Shown: positions 29,543 to 39,333 of the stretch, one piece after another
Layout of the letters: each line of letters starts with the position of its first letter
Position numbering within the stretch: the first letter of the stretch is position 1
From: JAKACA01 sp050008715
Lineage (GTDB): Bacteria > Actinomycetota > Acidimicrobiia > Acidimicrobiales > Bog-793
Assembly (NCBI GenBank): GCA_050008715.1
Contig: JBEKMC010000002.1
Span: 23,757-87,756 of the forward strand
DNA: 64,000 bases
Direction: 5' to 3'
Position numbers and translations under genes: made by a program
Notes under the pieces: generated by a model
Told to the model about the DNA's origin: nothing
Databases searched by the model: none
What the model saw: the letters and a program-made list of their open reading frames with translations, nothing else

Positions 29543-30904
29543 TCAGCCATCCACCAACCGACGGAACTCCTCGTCCTCGACGCCCGCCGCCTGCTTGTCG
29601 GCAAGATTCTCCAGCCATTGCTGCGCCGGCTCGCTCTGCATCGCGTCCACCATCTGCCTCGGTATCGCCTTCATCACGTAGTCGTCCGGCATCGTCGGGA
29701 CGTGGTGGGTCCGGCGAGCAAGGGCGGCCTCGATGATCGGTTCCCATTTCGCCGCCGTCGAGACCCTTCGGTCCTCGTCGCGCTCGGCGAACTCGGGCAG
29801 CACTTCGGCACCGAACAGCTCGATCGACTCCATGATGTGCTCGTGACGGTTCCGTCCCGCCTGCATGACGAAGATGAGCTGGTCAACGCCTGCATCCTCG
29901 TATCGGCGCAGGAACTCGCGCAGCTGTGCGGGCGTCCCCGTGGCCCCCCGAAGTCCCGTCGAGTCACCGGACGCGACCTTGGCCCCGAGGGTGCCCATAC
30001 GAGTGGCCACGGCCGCCTCGGGCGAGTAACCGGCCTTCCCGCGCCGCTCCTGGAATTCCTCCCACACGTTCGTGGCGGCCGGCACGTGGTCGCCGAACAC
30101 GTAGAAGTGGGCGAGCGAGTAGCCGAAGAAGTTGGCGCCCTCGAGCCCGCGGCGTATGGCCTCGTCCTCATCGGTGGCGCACATCATCGGAGAGACGCAT
30201 GCAACCTGGGGATTCACCGCCAAACCGACCGGAACGCAGCGCTCGCGCAGGACAGCCTCATAGTCGTCCACCCATTTCTTGGCGTCCTCCGGCTCGATGA
30301 ACGCGAAACTCAGCGCACCGATCCCCTTCTCCGCCGCCAGCAGGATCGTGTCCCGGCGGCTGCATGCGACCCAGAGCGGCGGGTGCGGGCGCTGCACGGG
30401 CTTTGGGATGACGTTGCGCGGGGGCATCTGGACGAACCGCCCGTCGACGCCGCCAAAGGGTGTCTCGGTCATGCACCGGATCGCGACCTCGAGGCCTTCC
30501 AACCAGGCTTCCCGTTTGTCAGCGGGATCGATCCCGAACCCGCCGAGCTCGGCCTCGGACGACGACTCGCCCGATCCGAACTCGACACGGCCGTTCGAGA
30601 CGAGATCGAGCATGGCGACGCGCTCGGCCGTGCGCGCCGGATGGTTGTAGGCGGGTGCGGTCTGGATGATCCCGTGCCCGATCCGCATCCGTTTCGTCCG
30701 CTGGCTTGCGGCCGCCAGGAAGACTTCCGGCGCGCTCGAGTGCGAGTACTCCTCGAGGAAGTGGTGCTCGACCTCCCAGAGGTACTGGATCCCGACCTTG
30801 TCGGCGAGCTCGATCTGCTCGAGTGCATCGTTGATCAGCTGCTGCTCGCTGGCGTCATCCCACGGCCTCGGTAGCTGGTGCTCGTAGAAGATGCCGAACT
30901 TCAT
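29543..30904 (-). CDS. LLM class flavin-dependent oxidoreductase
   Basis: Bacterial-luciferase-like monooxygenase of 453 residues using reduced flavin or F420. The N-terminus MKFGIFYEHQLPRPW and the segments LWEVEHHFLEEY, GHGIIQTAPAYNHPARTAE and FGSGESSSEAELGGFG are typical of the barrel. It is longer than the common 340-residue LuxA-like proteins because of a C-terminal extension of about 80 residues. The ATG at 30904 has GGAG six bases upstream. It lies 11 bases after the LOG-family gene and is probably cotranscribed. The substrate is unknown. Confidence 0.9.
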   Translation of the reverse strand: MKFGIFYEHQLPRPWDDASEQQLINDALEQIELADKVGIQYLWEVEHHFLEEYSHSSAPEVFLAAASQRTKRMRIGHGIIQTAPAYNHPARTAERVAMLDLVSNGRVEFGSGESSSEAELGGFGIDPADKREAWLEGLEVAIRCMTETPFGGVDGRFVQMPPRNVIPKPVQRPHPPLWVACSRRDTILLAAEKGIGALSFAFIEPEDAKKWVDDYEAVLRERCVPVGLAVNPQVACVSPMMCATDEDEAIRRGLEGANFFGYSLAHFYVFGDHVPAATNVWEEFQERRGKAGYSPEAAVATRMGTLGAKVASGDSTGLRGATGTPAQLREFLRRYEDAGVDQLIFVMQAGRNRHEHIMESIELFGAEVLPEFAERDEDRRVSTAAKWEPIIEAALARRTHHVPTMPDDYVMKAIPRQMVDAMQSEPAQQWLENLADKQAAGVEDEEFRRLVDG

Positions 30905-30915
30905 GTCGTCTCCGA

Positions 30916-31530
30916 TCAGCCGAGGGACCCGGGAGTGGCAGCCGGGTTGGCGGGGTTGTCGATCCACTTGCGCACTGCCGCCGCCGGAGGGGTCCAAGCC
31001 CGCAACAGGCCAAGGAGCTCGGTTGCACTGGCTGCCGAGAGGACCAGCTGGCGGTTCTCCGCCCGCAGGAAACCCTCAGTCACACCGTGGTCGAGGAATG
31101 CGAGCAACAAGTCGTAGTAGCCGGCGACGTTCAGAAACCCGACCGGCTTGGCGTGCAGGCCGAGCTGTGACCAGGTGAGTATCTCGGCCACCTCTTCCAG
31201 GGTCCCGAGGCCGCCGGGCAGCGCCACGAAACCGTCCGACAGCTCCGCCATCATCGCCTTCCGCTCGTGCATGGACCCGACGACATGCATGCTCGTCAGC
31301 CCGGTGTGGGCGATCTCGGCATCGACGAGGAACTCAGGCATGACGCCGATGACTCCGCCGCCGGCTTCGAGAGCGGCGTCCGCCAACAGGCCCATGGCTC
31401 CGACGCGAGCACCGCCGTAGACGATGACGATTCCTTCTTGCACGAGCGCCGTCGCAAGCTCCCGGACGGCACGCGCGTACTCCGGCCGGCTCCCGAGGTT
31501 GGAGCCACAGAAGACGCAGACCGACTTCAC
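30916..31530 (-). CDS. LOG-family nucleoside 5'-monophosphate phosphoribohydrolase (TIGR00730)
   Basis: Rossmann-fold protein of 204 residues. It carries the family signature PGGLGTLEE plus SMHERK, with the Arg and Glu that cleave the N-glycosidic bond in cytokinin-activating LOG enzymes. The N-terminus VCVFCGSNLGSRPEY and the segment VYGGARVGAMG are typical. In bacteria these proteins cleave AMP or N6-modified AMP; the in vivo role here is unknown. The GTG at 31530 is taken as start since homology begins there. It is the first gene of a pair with the LLM oxidoreductase and divergent from the penicillin-binding protein. Confidence 0.9.
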   Translation of the reverse strand: MKSVCVFCGSNLGSRPEYARAVRELATALVQEGIVIVYGGARVGAMGLLADAALEAGGGVIGVMPEFLVDAEIAHTGLTSMHVVGSMHERKAMMAELSDGFVALPGGLGTLEEVAEILTWSQLGLHAKPVGFLNVAGYYDLLLAFLDHGVTEGFLRAENRQLVLSAASATELLGLLRAWTPPAAAVRKWIDNPANPAATPGSLG

Positions 31531-31587
31531 GCCTTCACACTTGCAGACCCGCGTCGCGGGTGCCCCGCTTTCGAGGAGCACGAGCCA

Positions 31588-31593
31588 TAACAT
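31588..31593 (+). promoter_or_regulatory. putative -10 box of the penicillin-binding protein gene
   Basis: TAACAT on the plus strand ends eight bases before the ATG at 31602. A GGAGG is also within this interval but only one base from the ATG, too close to act normally. Confidence 0.3.
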
Positions 31594-31601
31594 GCGGAGG
31601 C

Positions 31602-33515
31602 ATGATTCCGGGCGGGCATTCGACAACGCCGCCGGTCCGCCGGTACGTCGCGGTCTGCCTTTCCGCCGCCGTCGCCCTCTCGCTGGCAGGATGCAGCACC
31701 CTTCGGCACTCGCCGCCGGTCCCACCGAGCCCGACCCCGACGGCGGCGGCGTTTCTCACCGCGTGGTCGCAGCGGAGCTGGGTGGCAATGGCGAGGCTGG
31801 TGAAGGACCCGCCGACAGACCTTGCCGCCAGCAATAGCGCCGCCCTACGAACGCTTCACGTCACCGCCACCTCCTACGACCTCGGTGCCTTGCACGTGAC
31901 GGGGGTCACCGCCGTCGCACCGGTGACCGAGTCGCTCACCTTGGCGGGCTTCGGCAGATGGACTATCCGGACCGCGCTGTCGCTGGCGCTCGTCGGCAAC
32001 CACTGGAAGATCATCTGGACGCCGGCCACGATCGATCCCGCACTCGGGTCGGCAGGGCACTTCGCCTTCCGGTACACCTGGCCGCCACGCGCCGCCGTCC
32101 TGGCCGCCGACGGGACGCCGATCTCTCCATCCGTGCCGACGTCGGTCGTCGTCGGGCTGTACGGCAGCTACATCAAGAGCCCCACGACCCTCCTCCGAGC
32201 ACTCACCCGAGCAGGTGCTTCTTCGAGATCGGCAAAGTCGGCCATCACCGCGGCCGCGGCCAGCCCCGGCACGTTCGAACCCGTGTTCACCGTCAGGTGG
32301 CTCGTATACGAGCGGATTCAGGCCGCCCTGTATCCCGTCCCGGGCGTGTTCTTCCATGCCGTCGGCGGCAACCGGACCTCCACCCCCGCTCCGCTCGTGG
32401 GGATCGTCGGCTCACTCGGCGCCATCACGAAGAGCCAGCTCAAGCATCTCGGAGCTCCCTACACGGCGACGAGCGTCGTCGGTCAGGGCGGCATCGAGCA
32501 GGCGGACGAACGCCGCCTCGCCGGCAGCCCCGGTGCGGTGATCTCGGCCGTCGCTCCGAGCGGGAAGGCTCGCCGCCTGGCGACGTTCCCCGCAAAGCGG
32601 GGCAGGGCCGTCCGCACCACCATCAATCTCACGATCGAGCAGGATGCCGCCAACGCTCTCGCAACGGCGCCGAACGAGGCCGCCCTCGTCGCGATCGACG
32701 TCCGCACGGGCGAGATCGTCGCCGCCGCGAACACCTCGCAGGGAAGCGACCTCGCTCTCGAGGGCGAGCAACCGCCGGGCTCGACCATGAAGATGATCAC
32801 GAGCACGGCGTTGATCGACAAGGGGCTCACACCGGAGTCGCCGGCGACGTGCCCGTCGGTCATCAACGTCGACGGTGAGAATCTCCACAACGCCGAGGCG
32901 AACGAGGGCTCGGTGCCCAACCTGCTCACCGCCTTCACCGTCTCGTGCAACACGGCGTTCATCGGCCTCACGATGGCGAACCTCGACTACCGGAGCCTGC
33001 ACGAAGCCGCCTCGCTCTTCCGTATCGGCGGCAAGTGGAACCCGGGCCTACCCGTGTTCACCGGGAGCGTGCCCGTCAACGACGGGCAGACGGATCTGGC
33101 TGCGAGCGCCATCGGCCAGGGACGCGTCGTCCTCAACCCCCTCGACCTCGCCATGGTCGCCGCCGATCTCGACACGGGAATCGTGCGCCTTCCGTGGATC
33201 GCGGTCGGTGCGCCGACCGAGCACGCACACACCTCGCGGCTGGCTGACAACCTCGTGAGCGACCTTCACGAGATGATGCTCTCGGTCGTCCAGAGCGGGA
33301 CGGCGGCCGGGACTGGCCTGCCACAGGGCACGTACGCGAAGACCGGCACGGCCGAATACGGGACGACTACCCCGCTTTCGCTCGATGCCTGGCTGGCGGG
33401 CTTCAACGGCGACATCGCCTTTGCCATGGTCGACGTCGACTCCCCCGGCGACGGCGGGCCGGTGGACGGCCCCGTCGTCGCGAAATTCCTCGATGCCCTC
33501 GGCCCCACGAGCTGA
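31602..33515 (+). CDS. lipoprotein class B penicillin-binding protein (transpeptidase)
   Basis: Cross-links peptidoglycan outside the membrane. It has 637 residues. A signal with lipobox LSLAGC places the lipidated Cys at 31. Residues about 45-160 form an NTF2-like MecA-N-type domain, followed by a dimerisation segment and the transpeptidase domain. All active-site motifs are present: STMK with Ser394, SCN from Ser448, and KTGT from Lys580. A lipid anchor instead of a transmembrane helix is less common for class B proteins and resembles staphylococcal PBP2a-like and some actinobacterial proteins. A tandem duplication spans the stop codon. Confidence 0.92.
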   Translation: MIPGGHSTTPPVRRYVAVCLSAAVALSLAGCSTLRHSPPVPPSPTPTAAAFLTAWSQRSWVAMARLVKDPPTDLAASNSAALRTLHVTATSYDLGALHVTGVTAVAPVTESLTLAGFGRWTIRTALSLALVGNHWKIIWTPATIDPALGSAGHFAFRYTWPPRAAVLAADGTPISPSVPTSVVVGLYGSYIKSPTTLLRALTRAGASSRSAKSAITAAAASPGTFEPVFTVRWLVYERIQAALYPVPGVFFHAVGGNRTSTPAPLVGIVGSLGAITKSQLKHLGAPYTATSVVGQGGIEQADERRLAGSPGAVISAVAPSGKARRLATFPAKRGRAVRTTINLTIEQDAANALATAPNEAALVAIDVRTGEIVAAANTSQGSDLALEGEQPPGSTMKMITSTALIDKGLTPESPATCPSVINVDGENLHNAEANEGSVPNLLTAFTVSCNTAFIGLTMANLDYRSLHEAASLFRIGGKWNPGLPVFTGSVPVNDGQTDLAASAIGQGRVVLNPLDLAMVAADLDTGIVRLPWIAVGAPTEHAHTSRLADNLVSDLHEMMLSVVQSGTAAGTGLPQGTYAKTGTAEYGTTTPLSLDAWLAGFNGDIAFAMVDVDSPGDGGPVDGPVVAKFLDALGPTS

Positions 33516-33546
33516 CGCCGGCCCTCGGCCCTAGGAGCTGACGCGG
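33495..33546 (+). repeat. 26-base imperfect tandem duplication across the PBP stop codon
   Basis: Two adjacent 26-base units (33495-33520 and 33521-33546) beginning GCCCTCGGCCC differ at three positions. The first includes the last codons and TGA of the penicillin-binding protein; the second repeats them after the stop. Confidence 0.75.
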
Positions 33547-33595
33547 ACGAGTATGGTCTGACGACCCGACGAGGAAGCGACCCGGAGGCCGGTCC

Positions 33596-35095
33596 ATGAG
33601 TCAGCCCGACACCGCTACCGCCTCCGGTCGCGGCAGGGAGCATTTCGACGTGCTCATCGTGGGCGCAGGTATCTCGGGTGTCGGGGCCGCCTACCACCTC
33701 CAGCAGCAGTGTCCCGGCCGGAGCTTCGTCGTGTTGGAAGGGCTCGAAAGCTTCGGGGGGACCTGGCTCGTGCACCGCTATCCCGGCATCCGCTCGGACA
33801 GCGACCTGTACACGTTCGGGTACCGCTTCAAGCCCTGGACCGGACCGCCCATCGCGAGTGCCGCGGAAATCCTGAAGTACATGGGCGAGGTCATCGCCGA
33901 CAACGACCTCGAACGACACATCCGCTACCGCCACCACATCTCCTCCGCAAGCTGGTCGAGCGCGGACGACCGCTGGGCGCTCGAGGTCACCGACACCGAG
34001 ACCAACGAGGTGCGCCAGTTCACGGCGAGCTTCTTGTGGATGTGCCAGGGCTACTACCGGCACGCAGAGGGATACACGCCGGACTGGCCGAGTCTCGAGC
34101 GGTACACCGGGCGCGTCGTGCATCCGCAGACATGGCCCGACGACCTCGACTATGCCGGCAAGAACGTCATCGTCATCGGTTCCGGTGCCACGGCCGCGAC
34201 GCTCGTGCCGGCCATCGCCGGCTCCTGCGCACACGTGACGGTTCTCCAGCGGTCGCCGACGTATTTCTGGACTGGCAGGAACGTCAACGAGGTCGCCGAC
34301 ATGCTCCGGGAGCTGGACATCCCCGAGGAGTGGATCCACGAGATCGTCCGCCGCAAGATCCTCCACGAGCAGGAGGCGGTCACGCGCCTGTCCTTCGAGG
34401 CGCCCGATTTGTTGCGCGACGAGCTGATCAAGGACGTGCGCGCCCACCTCCCGGAGGGCTACGACGTCGAGACGCACTTCACGCCGCGCTATCGACCATG
34501 GCGCCAGCGCCTGGCCTACGTGCCCGACGGCGACCTCTTCGAGGGGATCAGCTCAGGGCAGGTCTCCATGGTGACCGACGAGATCGACTCGTTCACCGAG
34601 GGGGGCATCCTCCTCAAGTCCGGCACCGAGATCACCGCGGACATCATCATCACGGCGACAGGTTTCAACCTGAGTGTGCTCGGCGACATCGCCTTCACCA
34701 TCGACGGCGCACCGCTCGTCTTCTCCGACACCGTCACGTACCGGGGGATGATGTTCACCGGGGTCCCCAACCTTGCATGGATCTTCGGCTACTTCCGAGC
34801 GAGCTGGACCCTGCGCGCCGACCTTGTCGGAGACTTCGTGTGCCGCATGCTGAACCACATGAAGGAGCTCGGCGCCACGACGGTCACGCCGGCGCTGCGT
34901 GCGGACGACGCCGACATGCCCATCCTGTCCTGGATCGACCCCGACAACTTCAACCCGGGCTACATGATGCGCGGCATGCAACTGCTGCCCCAGCGTGGCG
35001 ACAAGCCCGAGTGGCAGCACAGCCAGGACTACTGGGCCGAGAAGGACGTCCTGCCCGCAGCCGACCTCGACGACGGGTGTCTCGTCTTCGAATAA
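33596..35095 (+). CDS. EthA-like flavin monooxygenase (Baeyer-Villiger type)
   Basis: NADPH- and FAD-dependent monooxygenase of 499 residues. The FAD motif is GAGISGVGAA (about 23-32), followed by FGGTWLVHRYPGIRSDSD, the EthA-type flavin segment. The Baeyer-Villiger fingerprint is YTGRVVHPQTWP (Tyr for the usual Phe), then the NADPH motif GSGATAATL and ATGFN near residue 360. Length and layout match mycobacterial EthA (489). The likely reaction is conversion of ketones to esters or S-oxidation, but the substrate is open. GGAGG lies eight bases before the ATG; a TATGGT box is at 33552-33557. Confidence 0.93.
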   Translation: MSQPDTATASGRGREHFDVLIVGAGISGVGAAYHLQQQCPGRSFVVLEGLESFGGTWLVHRYPGIRSDSDLYTFGYRFKPWTGPPIASAAEILKYMGEVIADNDLERHIRYRHHISSASWSSADDRWALEVTDTETNEVRQFTASFLWMCQGYYRHAEGYTPDWPSLERYTGRVVHPQTWPDDLDYAGKNVIVIGSGATAATLVPAIAGSCAHVTVLQRSPTYFWTGRNVNEVADMLRELDIPEEWIHEIVRRKILHEQEAVTRLSFEAPDLLRDELIKDVRAHLPEGYDVETHFTPRYRPWRQRLAYVPDGDLFEGISSGQVSMVTDEIDSFTEGGILLKSGTEITADIIITATGFNLSVLGDIAFTIDGAPLVFSDTVTYRGMMFTGVPNLAWIFGYFRASWTLRADLVGDFVCRMLNHMKELGATTVTPALRADDADMPILSWIDPDNFNPGYMMRGMQLLPQRGDKPEWQHSQDYWAEKDVLPAADLDDGCLVFE

Positions 35096-35161
35096 ACCCA
35101 GGCCGAGATACTCGCCGAAGGAGTACCTCAACCTCACCTGCGATGAGGTCGAAGAATTGGT

Positions 35162-38100
35162 GTGGCCTCTGTCATCCCTTCGCGATCCGAGCGGGACGGG
35201 CTGACTCCTTCTGTGCTGGCACCGGCTCTGGCAACGGATCCGGCTGGGCTGTCCATCATCCGGTCCCACGACGACCGGCCGGCGACGATTGTCAGCGGTC
35301 ATCGCAGCGTGGCGCTTCAACCGGTCATGGACCTGGCAGACCGGCGCATCATCGCGTACGAGACGCGCCCGAGGCCTCCTCTCGGGTCGCCGCGGGTGCT
35401 GCTCGACGCCGCGCTCGGCGCCACGAGCCTGCAGCCGACCGTTCCGTTGCTCGTTCCACTCCTCCGCTCGATGCTCGAAGATCCCGAGTTCGACGTGTGT
35501 GCCATCGCGCGGGCGGCGCATGCCTCGCCGGCGGAGATCGTCTGGATGTTCCCGATGCCCACGCCCGAAGCTCGCGACGGTTCGGAGCGGGAACTGCTGA
35601 TGCGGACGATCAGGCGGCAGGCGCTCGAGTTGCAGGACCAGGGGTTTCGTATCGGACTTGACGGTGTCCGCATCCTCGAGCTGCCGTGGCAAGACGTGAC
35701 GGAGCTCCGTCCCAACTTCCTCTCCTTGGAAGACGACATCTGCGGGCGGCTCGGCGATCCGGCCTTCGAAGCCGCACTGGCGGGCGTGCTCACCTTCGTC
35801 GGACGGCTCGGAGGACGCGCCGTGGCACGAAAGGTGGACGCCAAAGAGCACACAGACGCCCTCGTCCGCGCAGGCGTCTTCTACGGTCTCGGGCACTATC
35901 TCCAGTCGCCCGTCGTCCTCGACGAGGCAAGCGCCATCGAAGGTGACCAGGTCGTCCGACCGTCCTGGTTCAGAGGAAAGTCGGTTCGTTCCCTTCCGGG
36001 GGCCGACTCCGACGGCTCCGCAGATGCGTCGGCCGCCAATTCGGACACGACACCCCACGAGAAACCCTCGAACGTGCTCTTCCTCCCGTCGCCCGCCCCC
36101 GCCGGCGTCGTCGCCAACACAGAAGCCTCGCTGTCGGAGCTGATCAGTGAGTCGGCACGTCGATTCTTTCTCGCCGACAGCCCGGCACACGTCTTCGAAC
36201 TGCTCGCCGAAGTGGTGCCGCTCGTGGCCCGCTTCGACCGGCTGGCGATCTTCGAGGCGGACTGGTCGCGCTACCTGATGGAGCCGCGCGTCCTCATCGG
36301 GGGCGAGCTCGAAGCGCTCACCGAGCTGAACCACGCCCTCGGTGCCGGCATCACCGGCTGGGCATTCCTACGCGGCAAGCCGTACTACTGCGCTAAGACG
36401 GCTGAGCACCCTGAAGCCGCACCCATACCGGGTGAACCGGAACGAGATGAGTCCCTTCTCGTCGTGCCGCTCGTCTCCGGCAACAAACGCATCGGCGTCC
36501 TCGACGTCTGGCGCGACGGAAACGACCAGTTCAGCGAAGCTGAGCTACAGCGCTGCGCGTTGCTCGCCGCCGTGGCGGCAGATGCTTGGCGGCACGCGAG
36601 CGATCGGGCGGAGCTCGAACAACGAGTGGTCACCGATACCGGCACCGGCCTGCTCAACAAGCGATGGTGGGACGAGCTGGCGCCCCGAGAGGCAGCGCAG
36701 GCGTTACGCACCGGTAGTGGCATCGCCATCCTCCTCGTCGACCTCGACGGATTCAAGACCGTGAACGACACGTACGGGCACGCCATCGGCGACATCGTCC
36801 TCAACCAGGTCGCCCGGTCGCTCCTCTCGTCGGTGCGGCCTGGCGACGCCGCCATCCGGTACGGCGGCGACGAGTTCCTGCTCATGCTGCGCGACTGTGA
36901 CGTGGCGGGCGCCGTGCGGGTCGCCGAGGATGTGCAGGTCGCGATCGGAGCCATGACCGGCCCGGCCGCTGCCGGCCTCAGCGCCTCCGTCGGGATCGCG
37001 CTGTTCCCTGACCACGGCCAGACGCTCGACGACGTAGCCCAGGCGGCCGACGCTGCGATGTACAAGGCGAAGGGCGCCGGGGGCGACCGGATGGCCACGT
37101 ACTCCTCGGCTGCGGGCTCCTCGGCTGCGGGAAGCGGCGAGGGCCGCGAGACACCGCCGATGTCGAGAACGAAGGACTCGCCGGCCGGTCTTCAAGACGG
37201 CAGCCTCTCGGTCGCCCCAGTCGTCGCCGAGGGCTCCGTGAAGCCGTTCGGGCGTGATATGGGCGAGCAGCACCGCCAGCTGGCCGAAGCTCAACGGATC
37301 GCCATGATCGGCAGCTTTGAGATGCACCTGGATTCGGGAAAGGTCGAGTGGTCGGCAGAGCTGCGCCGGATCCTCGACATCCATGCCGACGAGCGCTCGT
37401 CGGCGTCTGCCGTGATCGAGCGTGTCCATCCGGATGACCTCGAAGGCTTCGTGACTTCGACCAGCGCGTGGATGCAGGAGGGAGCGAGGCGTTACGAGCG
37501 CACCTTCCGAATCGTGTGCGGCGACGGAGCAGTCCGGCACGTGTACATGCGGGCATGCTCCGACACCGACGCTTCGGATGGGCGAGTACTCACGGGAACC
37601 GTGCAGGACGTCACCGACCGGGTCGTCTCCGAGGAGGCGCGACGCGCCGCCGAAGCCCAGTTCTCGTTGGCATTCGACCAGGGTGCGATCGGGATGCTCA
37701 CGACCACGCTCGACCGGATCATCACCCGCGTGAACCCGGCGCTGTGCGAACTGCTGGGCAGATCCGAAGCGGAGATCCTCGGCTGCACTCCGGATGCATT
37801 CGCTCACCCGGACGACCTCGCCGCCGGACAACGACCGCTCCTCGATGACCTGCTCGGCTCGCCGGAAGGCCGCGTCGACTCCGACCGCCGGTACGTGCGT
37901 CCAGATGGCAGTCCGGTGTACGTACGCACCTACCTCACGCTGGTGCGTGACTCGACCGGAGCCGCCCAGTACGTGTTCGGCCAACTCGAGGACGTCACCG
38001 AGCGGAAGCGCCAAGAAGACGAGATCCGGCGACTCGTGCTCGAGGATCCCCTCACCGGCCTGCCGAACCGGCAGGTCTTCCATGATCGGATGGCGCGTTC

Positions 38101-39319
38101 CCTGCGGCGGACACGACGCCCGGACGACAAGGTCGCCGTCCTGCTCGTCGGCATCGATCACTTCAAGCGCGTGAACGACTCACGTGGGCCCGCTGCCGGC
38201 GACCGTCTGCTCATGCAGGCGGCTCGACGAATGGCCGACGGACTGCGGGCGCGCGACACGGTCGCCCGCCTGTCGGGCGACGAGTTCGTCCTGCTCTTCG
38301 AAGGAGTTCGGGACGTAGCGCACGCCCGCTCATTGAGCGAGCGCTTGGCGGGCCTGTTCGCCGAGCCCTTCCTCCTCGACGACGACGAGATCATCCTCAC
38401 GGTGTCCTGCGGGATCACCCTGGCGTCCGGTTCGGAACGGCCAGAGGATCTCCTGCGGGACGCGGAGGCGGCCATGCACCTCGCCAAGGAGAACGGCCGC
38501 GCCCGGAGCGAGGTGTTCGACGAGACGATCCGCACGAGGGCGACCGGCCGTCTCGCCCTCGAGGCGGCGCTGCGTCACGCCGTCGACCGGCACGAGATTC
38601 AGGTCGCGTTCCAGCCGATCATTCGTTTCCCCGAAGAGGCGGTCGTCGGCGTCGAGGCGCTCGCCCGCTGGACTCACCCCGACCGTGGCGTGATCAGCCC
38701 GTCGGAGTTCATCCCGATCGCGGAGGAGACCGGTCTCATCGCCCCCCTTGGCGAGCACATGCTCGAGGCTGCGCTCGAGCAGGTGGCAGTGTGGCGACGG
38801 GATGTTCCCGGCTGGGAATCCATGTTCGTGTCTGTGAACCTGTCACCAAAGCAGCTGGTGGCCGAAGACCTGCTCGAGCGATGCCTCTCCGCACTTGCCC
38901 GCCACAATCTGGCGCCCGACAGCCTGCACCTCGAAGTGACCGAGAGCACCCTCATGGACGACGCGGAGTTGTCCACGCGGATCCTCAACGGCCTTTCCGA
39001 GGCAGGAATCGTGATCGCCCTCGACGACTTCGGTACCGGCTTCTCGTCACTCAGCCGTCTGAAAGAGCTGCCCGTGGCCACGCTCAAGATCGACAGGTCG
39101 TTCGTGGACGGCCTCGGGTCGGACCCGAACGACTCTTCGATCGTGCAAGCCATCGCGAGCCTCGGCCACGCGCTCAACCTCGAGCTGTGTGCCGAGGGTG
39201 TGGAGCTGCCACTGCAGCGGGACGAGCTCATACGTCTCGGATGCCACCGCGCGCAGGGCTACCTCTGGGCACCCGCGCTGCGCGCCGCCGACTTCGCCGC
39301 GAGGTTCGTTCCCCGCTAG
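35162..39319 (+). CDS. seven-domain cyclic-di-GMP protein: degenerate EAL-GAF-GGDEF-PAS-PAS-GGDEF-EAL
   Basis: Very large cytoplasmic signalling protein of 1385 residues. Rough domain order: degenerate EAL (47-266; the EAL triad reads YET and DDFG is lost), GAF (320-480), GGDEF 1 (492-645, intact YGGDEF and VDLDGFK), PAS 1 (703-826), PAS 2 (830-950), GGDEF 2 (957-1120) and EAL 2 (1133-1383). GGDEF 2 reads LSGDEF and VGIDHFK, so the first metal-binding Asp is Gly, and DSRGPAAGD lacks the usual His; it is probably inactive. EAL 2 keeps VEALARW and DDFGTGFSSLSRLK and looks active. The GTG start has only a distant GAGG. The arrangement suggests two sensor inputs on one synthase and one phosphodiesterase. 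Confidence 0.92.
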   Translation: MASVIPSRSERDGLTPSVLAPALATDPAGLSIIRSHDDRPATIVSGHRSVALQPVMDLADRRIIAYETRPRPPLGSPRVLLDAALGATSLQPTVPLLVPLLRSMLEDPEFDVCAIARAAHASPAEIVWMFPMPTPEARDGSERELLMRTIRRQALELQDQGFRIGLDGVRILELPWQDVTELRPNFLSLEDDICGRLGDPAFEAALAGVLTFVGRLGGRAVARKVDAKEHTDALVRAGVFYGLGHYLQSPVVLDEASAIEGDQVVRPSWFRGKSVRSLPGADSDGSADASAANSDTTPHEKPSNVLFLPSPAPAGVVANTEASLSELISESARRFFLADSPAHVFELLAEVVPLVARFDRLAIFEADWSRYLMEPRVLIGGELEALTELNHALGAGITGWAFLRGKPYYCAKTAEHPEAAPIPGEPERDESLLVVPLVSGNKRIGVLDVWRDGNDQFSEAELQRCALLAAVAADAWRHASDRAELEQRVVTDTGTGLLNKRWWDELAPREAAQALRTGSGIAILLVDLDGFKTVNDTYGHAIGDIVLNQVARSLLSSVRPGDAAIRYGGDEFLLMLRDCDVAGAVRVAEDVQVAIGAMTGPAAAGLSASVGIALFPDHGQTLDDVAQAADAAMYKAKGAGGDRMATYSSAAGSSAAGSGEGRETPPMSRTKDSPAGLQDGSLSVAPVVAEGSVKPFGRDMGEQHRQLAEAQRIAMIGSFEMHLDSGKVEWSAELRRILDIHADERSSASAVIERVHPDDLEGFVTSTSAWMQEGARRYERTFRIVCGDGAVRHVYMRACSDTDASDGRVLTGTVQDVTDRVVSEEARRAAEAQFSLAFDQGAIGMLTTTLDRIITRVNPALCELLGRSEAEILGCTPDAFAHPDDLAAGQRPLLDDLLGSPEGRVDSDRRYVRPDGSPVYVRTYLTLVRDSTGAAQYVFGQLEDVTERKRQEDEIRRLVLEDPLTGLPNRQVFHDRMARSLRRTRRPDDKVAVLLVGIDHFKRVNDSRGPAAGDRLLMQAARRMADGLRARDTVARLSGDEFVLLFEGVRDVAHARSLSERLAGLFAEPFLLDDDEIILTVSCGITLASGSERPEDLLRDAEAAMHLAKENGRARSEVFDETIRTRATGRLALEAALRHAVDRHEIQVAFQPIIRFPEEAVVGVEALARWTHPDRGVISPSEFIPIAEETGLIAPLGEHMLEAALEQVAVWRRDVPGWESMFVSVNLSPKQLVAEDLLERCLSALARHNLAPDSLHLEVTESTLMDDAELSTRILNGLSEAGIVIALDDFGTGFSSLSRLKELPVATLKIDRSFVDGLGSDPNDSSIVQAIASLGHALNLELCAEGVELPLQRDELIRLGCHRAQGYLWAPALRAADFAARFVPR

Positions 39320-39333
39320 ATCACCCCACGCTG

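Noticed and set aside
34553..36334. 593-codon minus-strand frame opposite the monooxygenase and c-di-GMP genes
   Set aside because: Spans two real plus-strand genes and lacks any motif.
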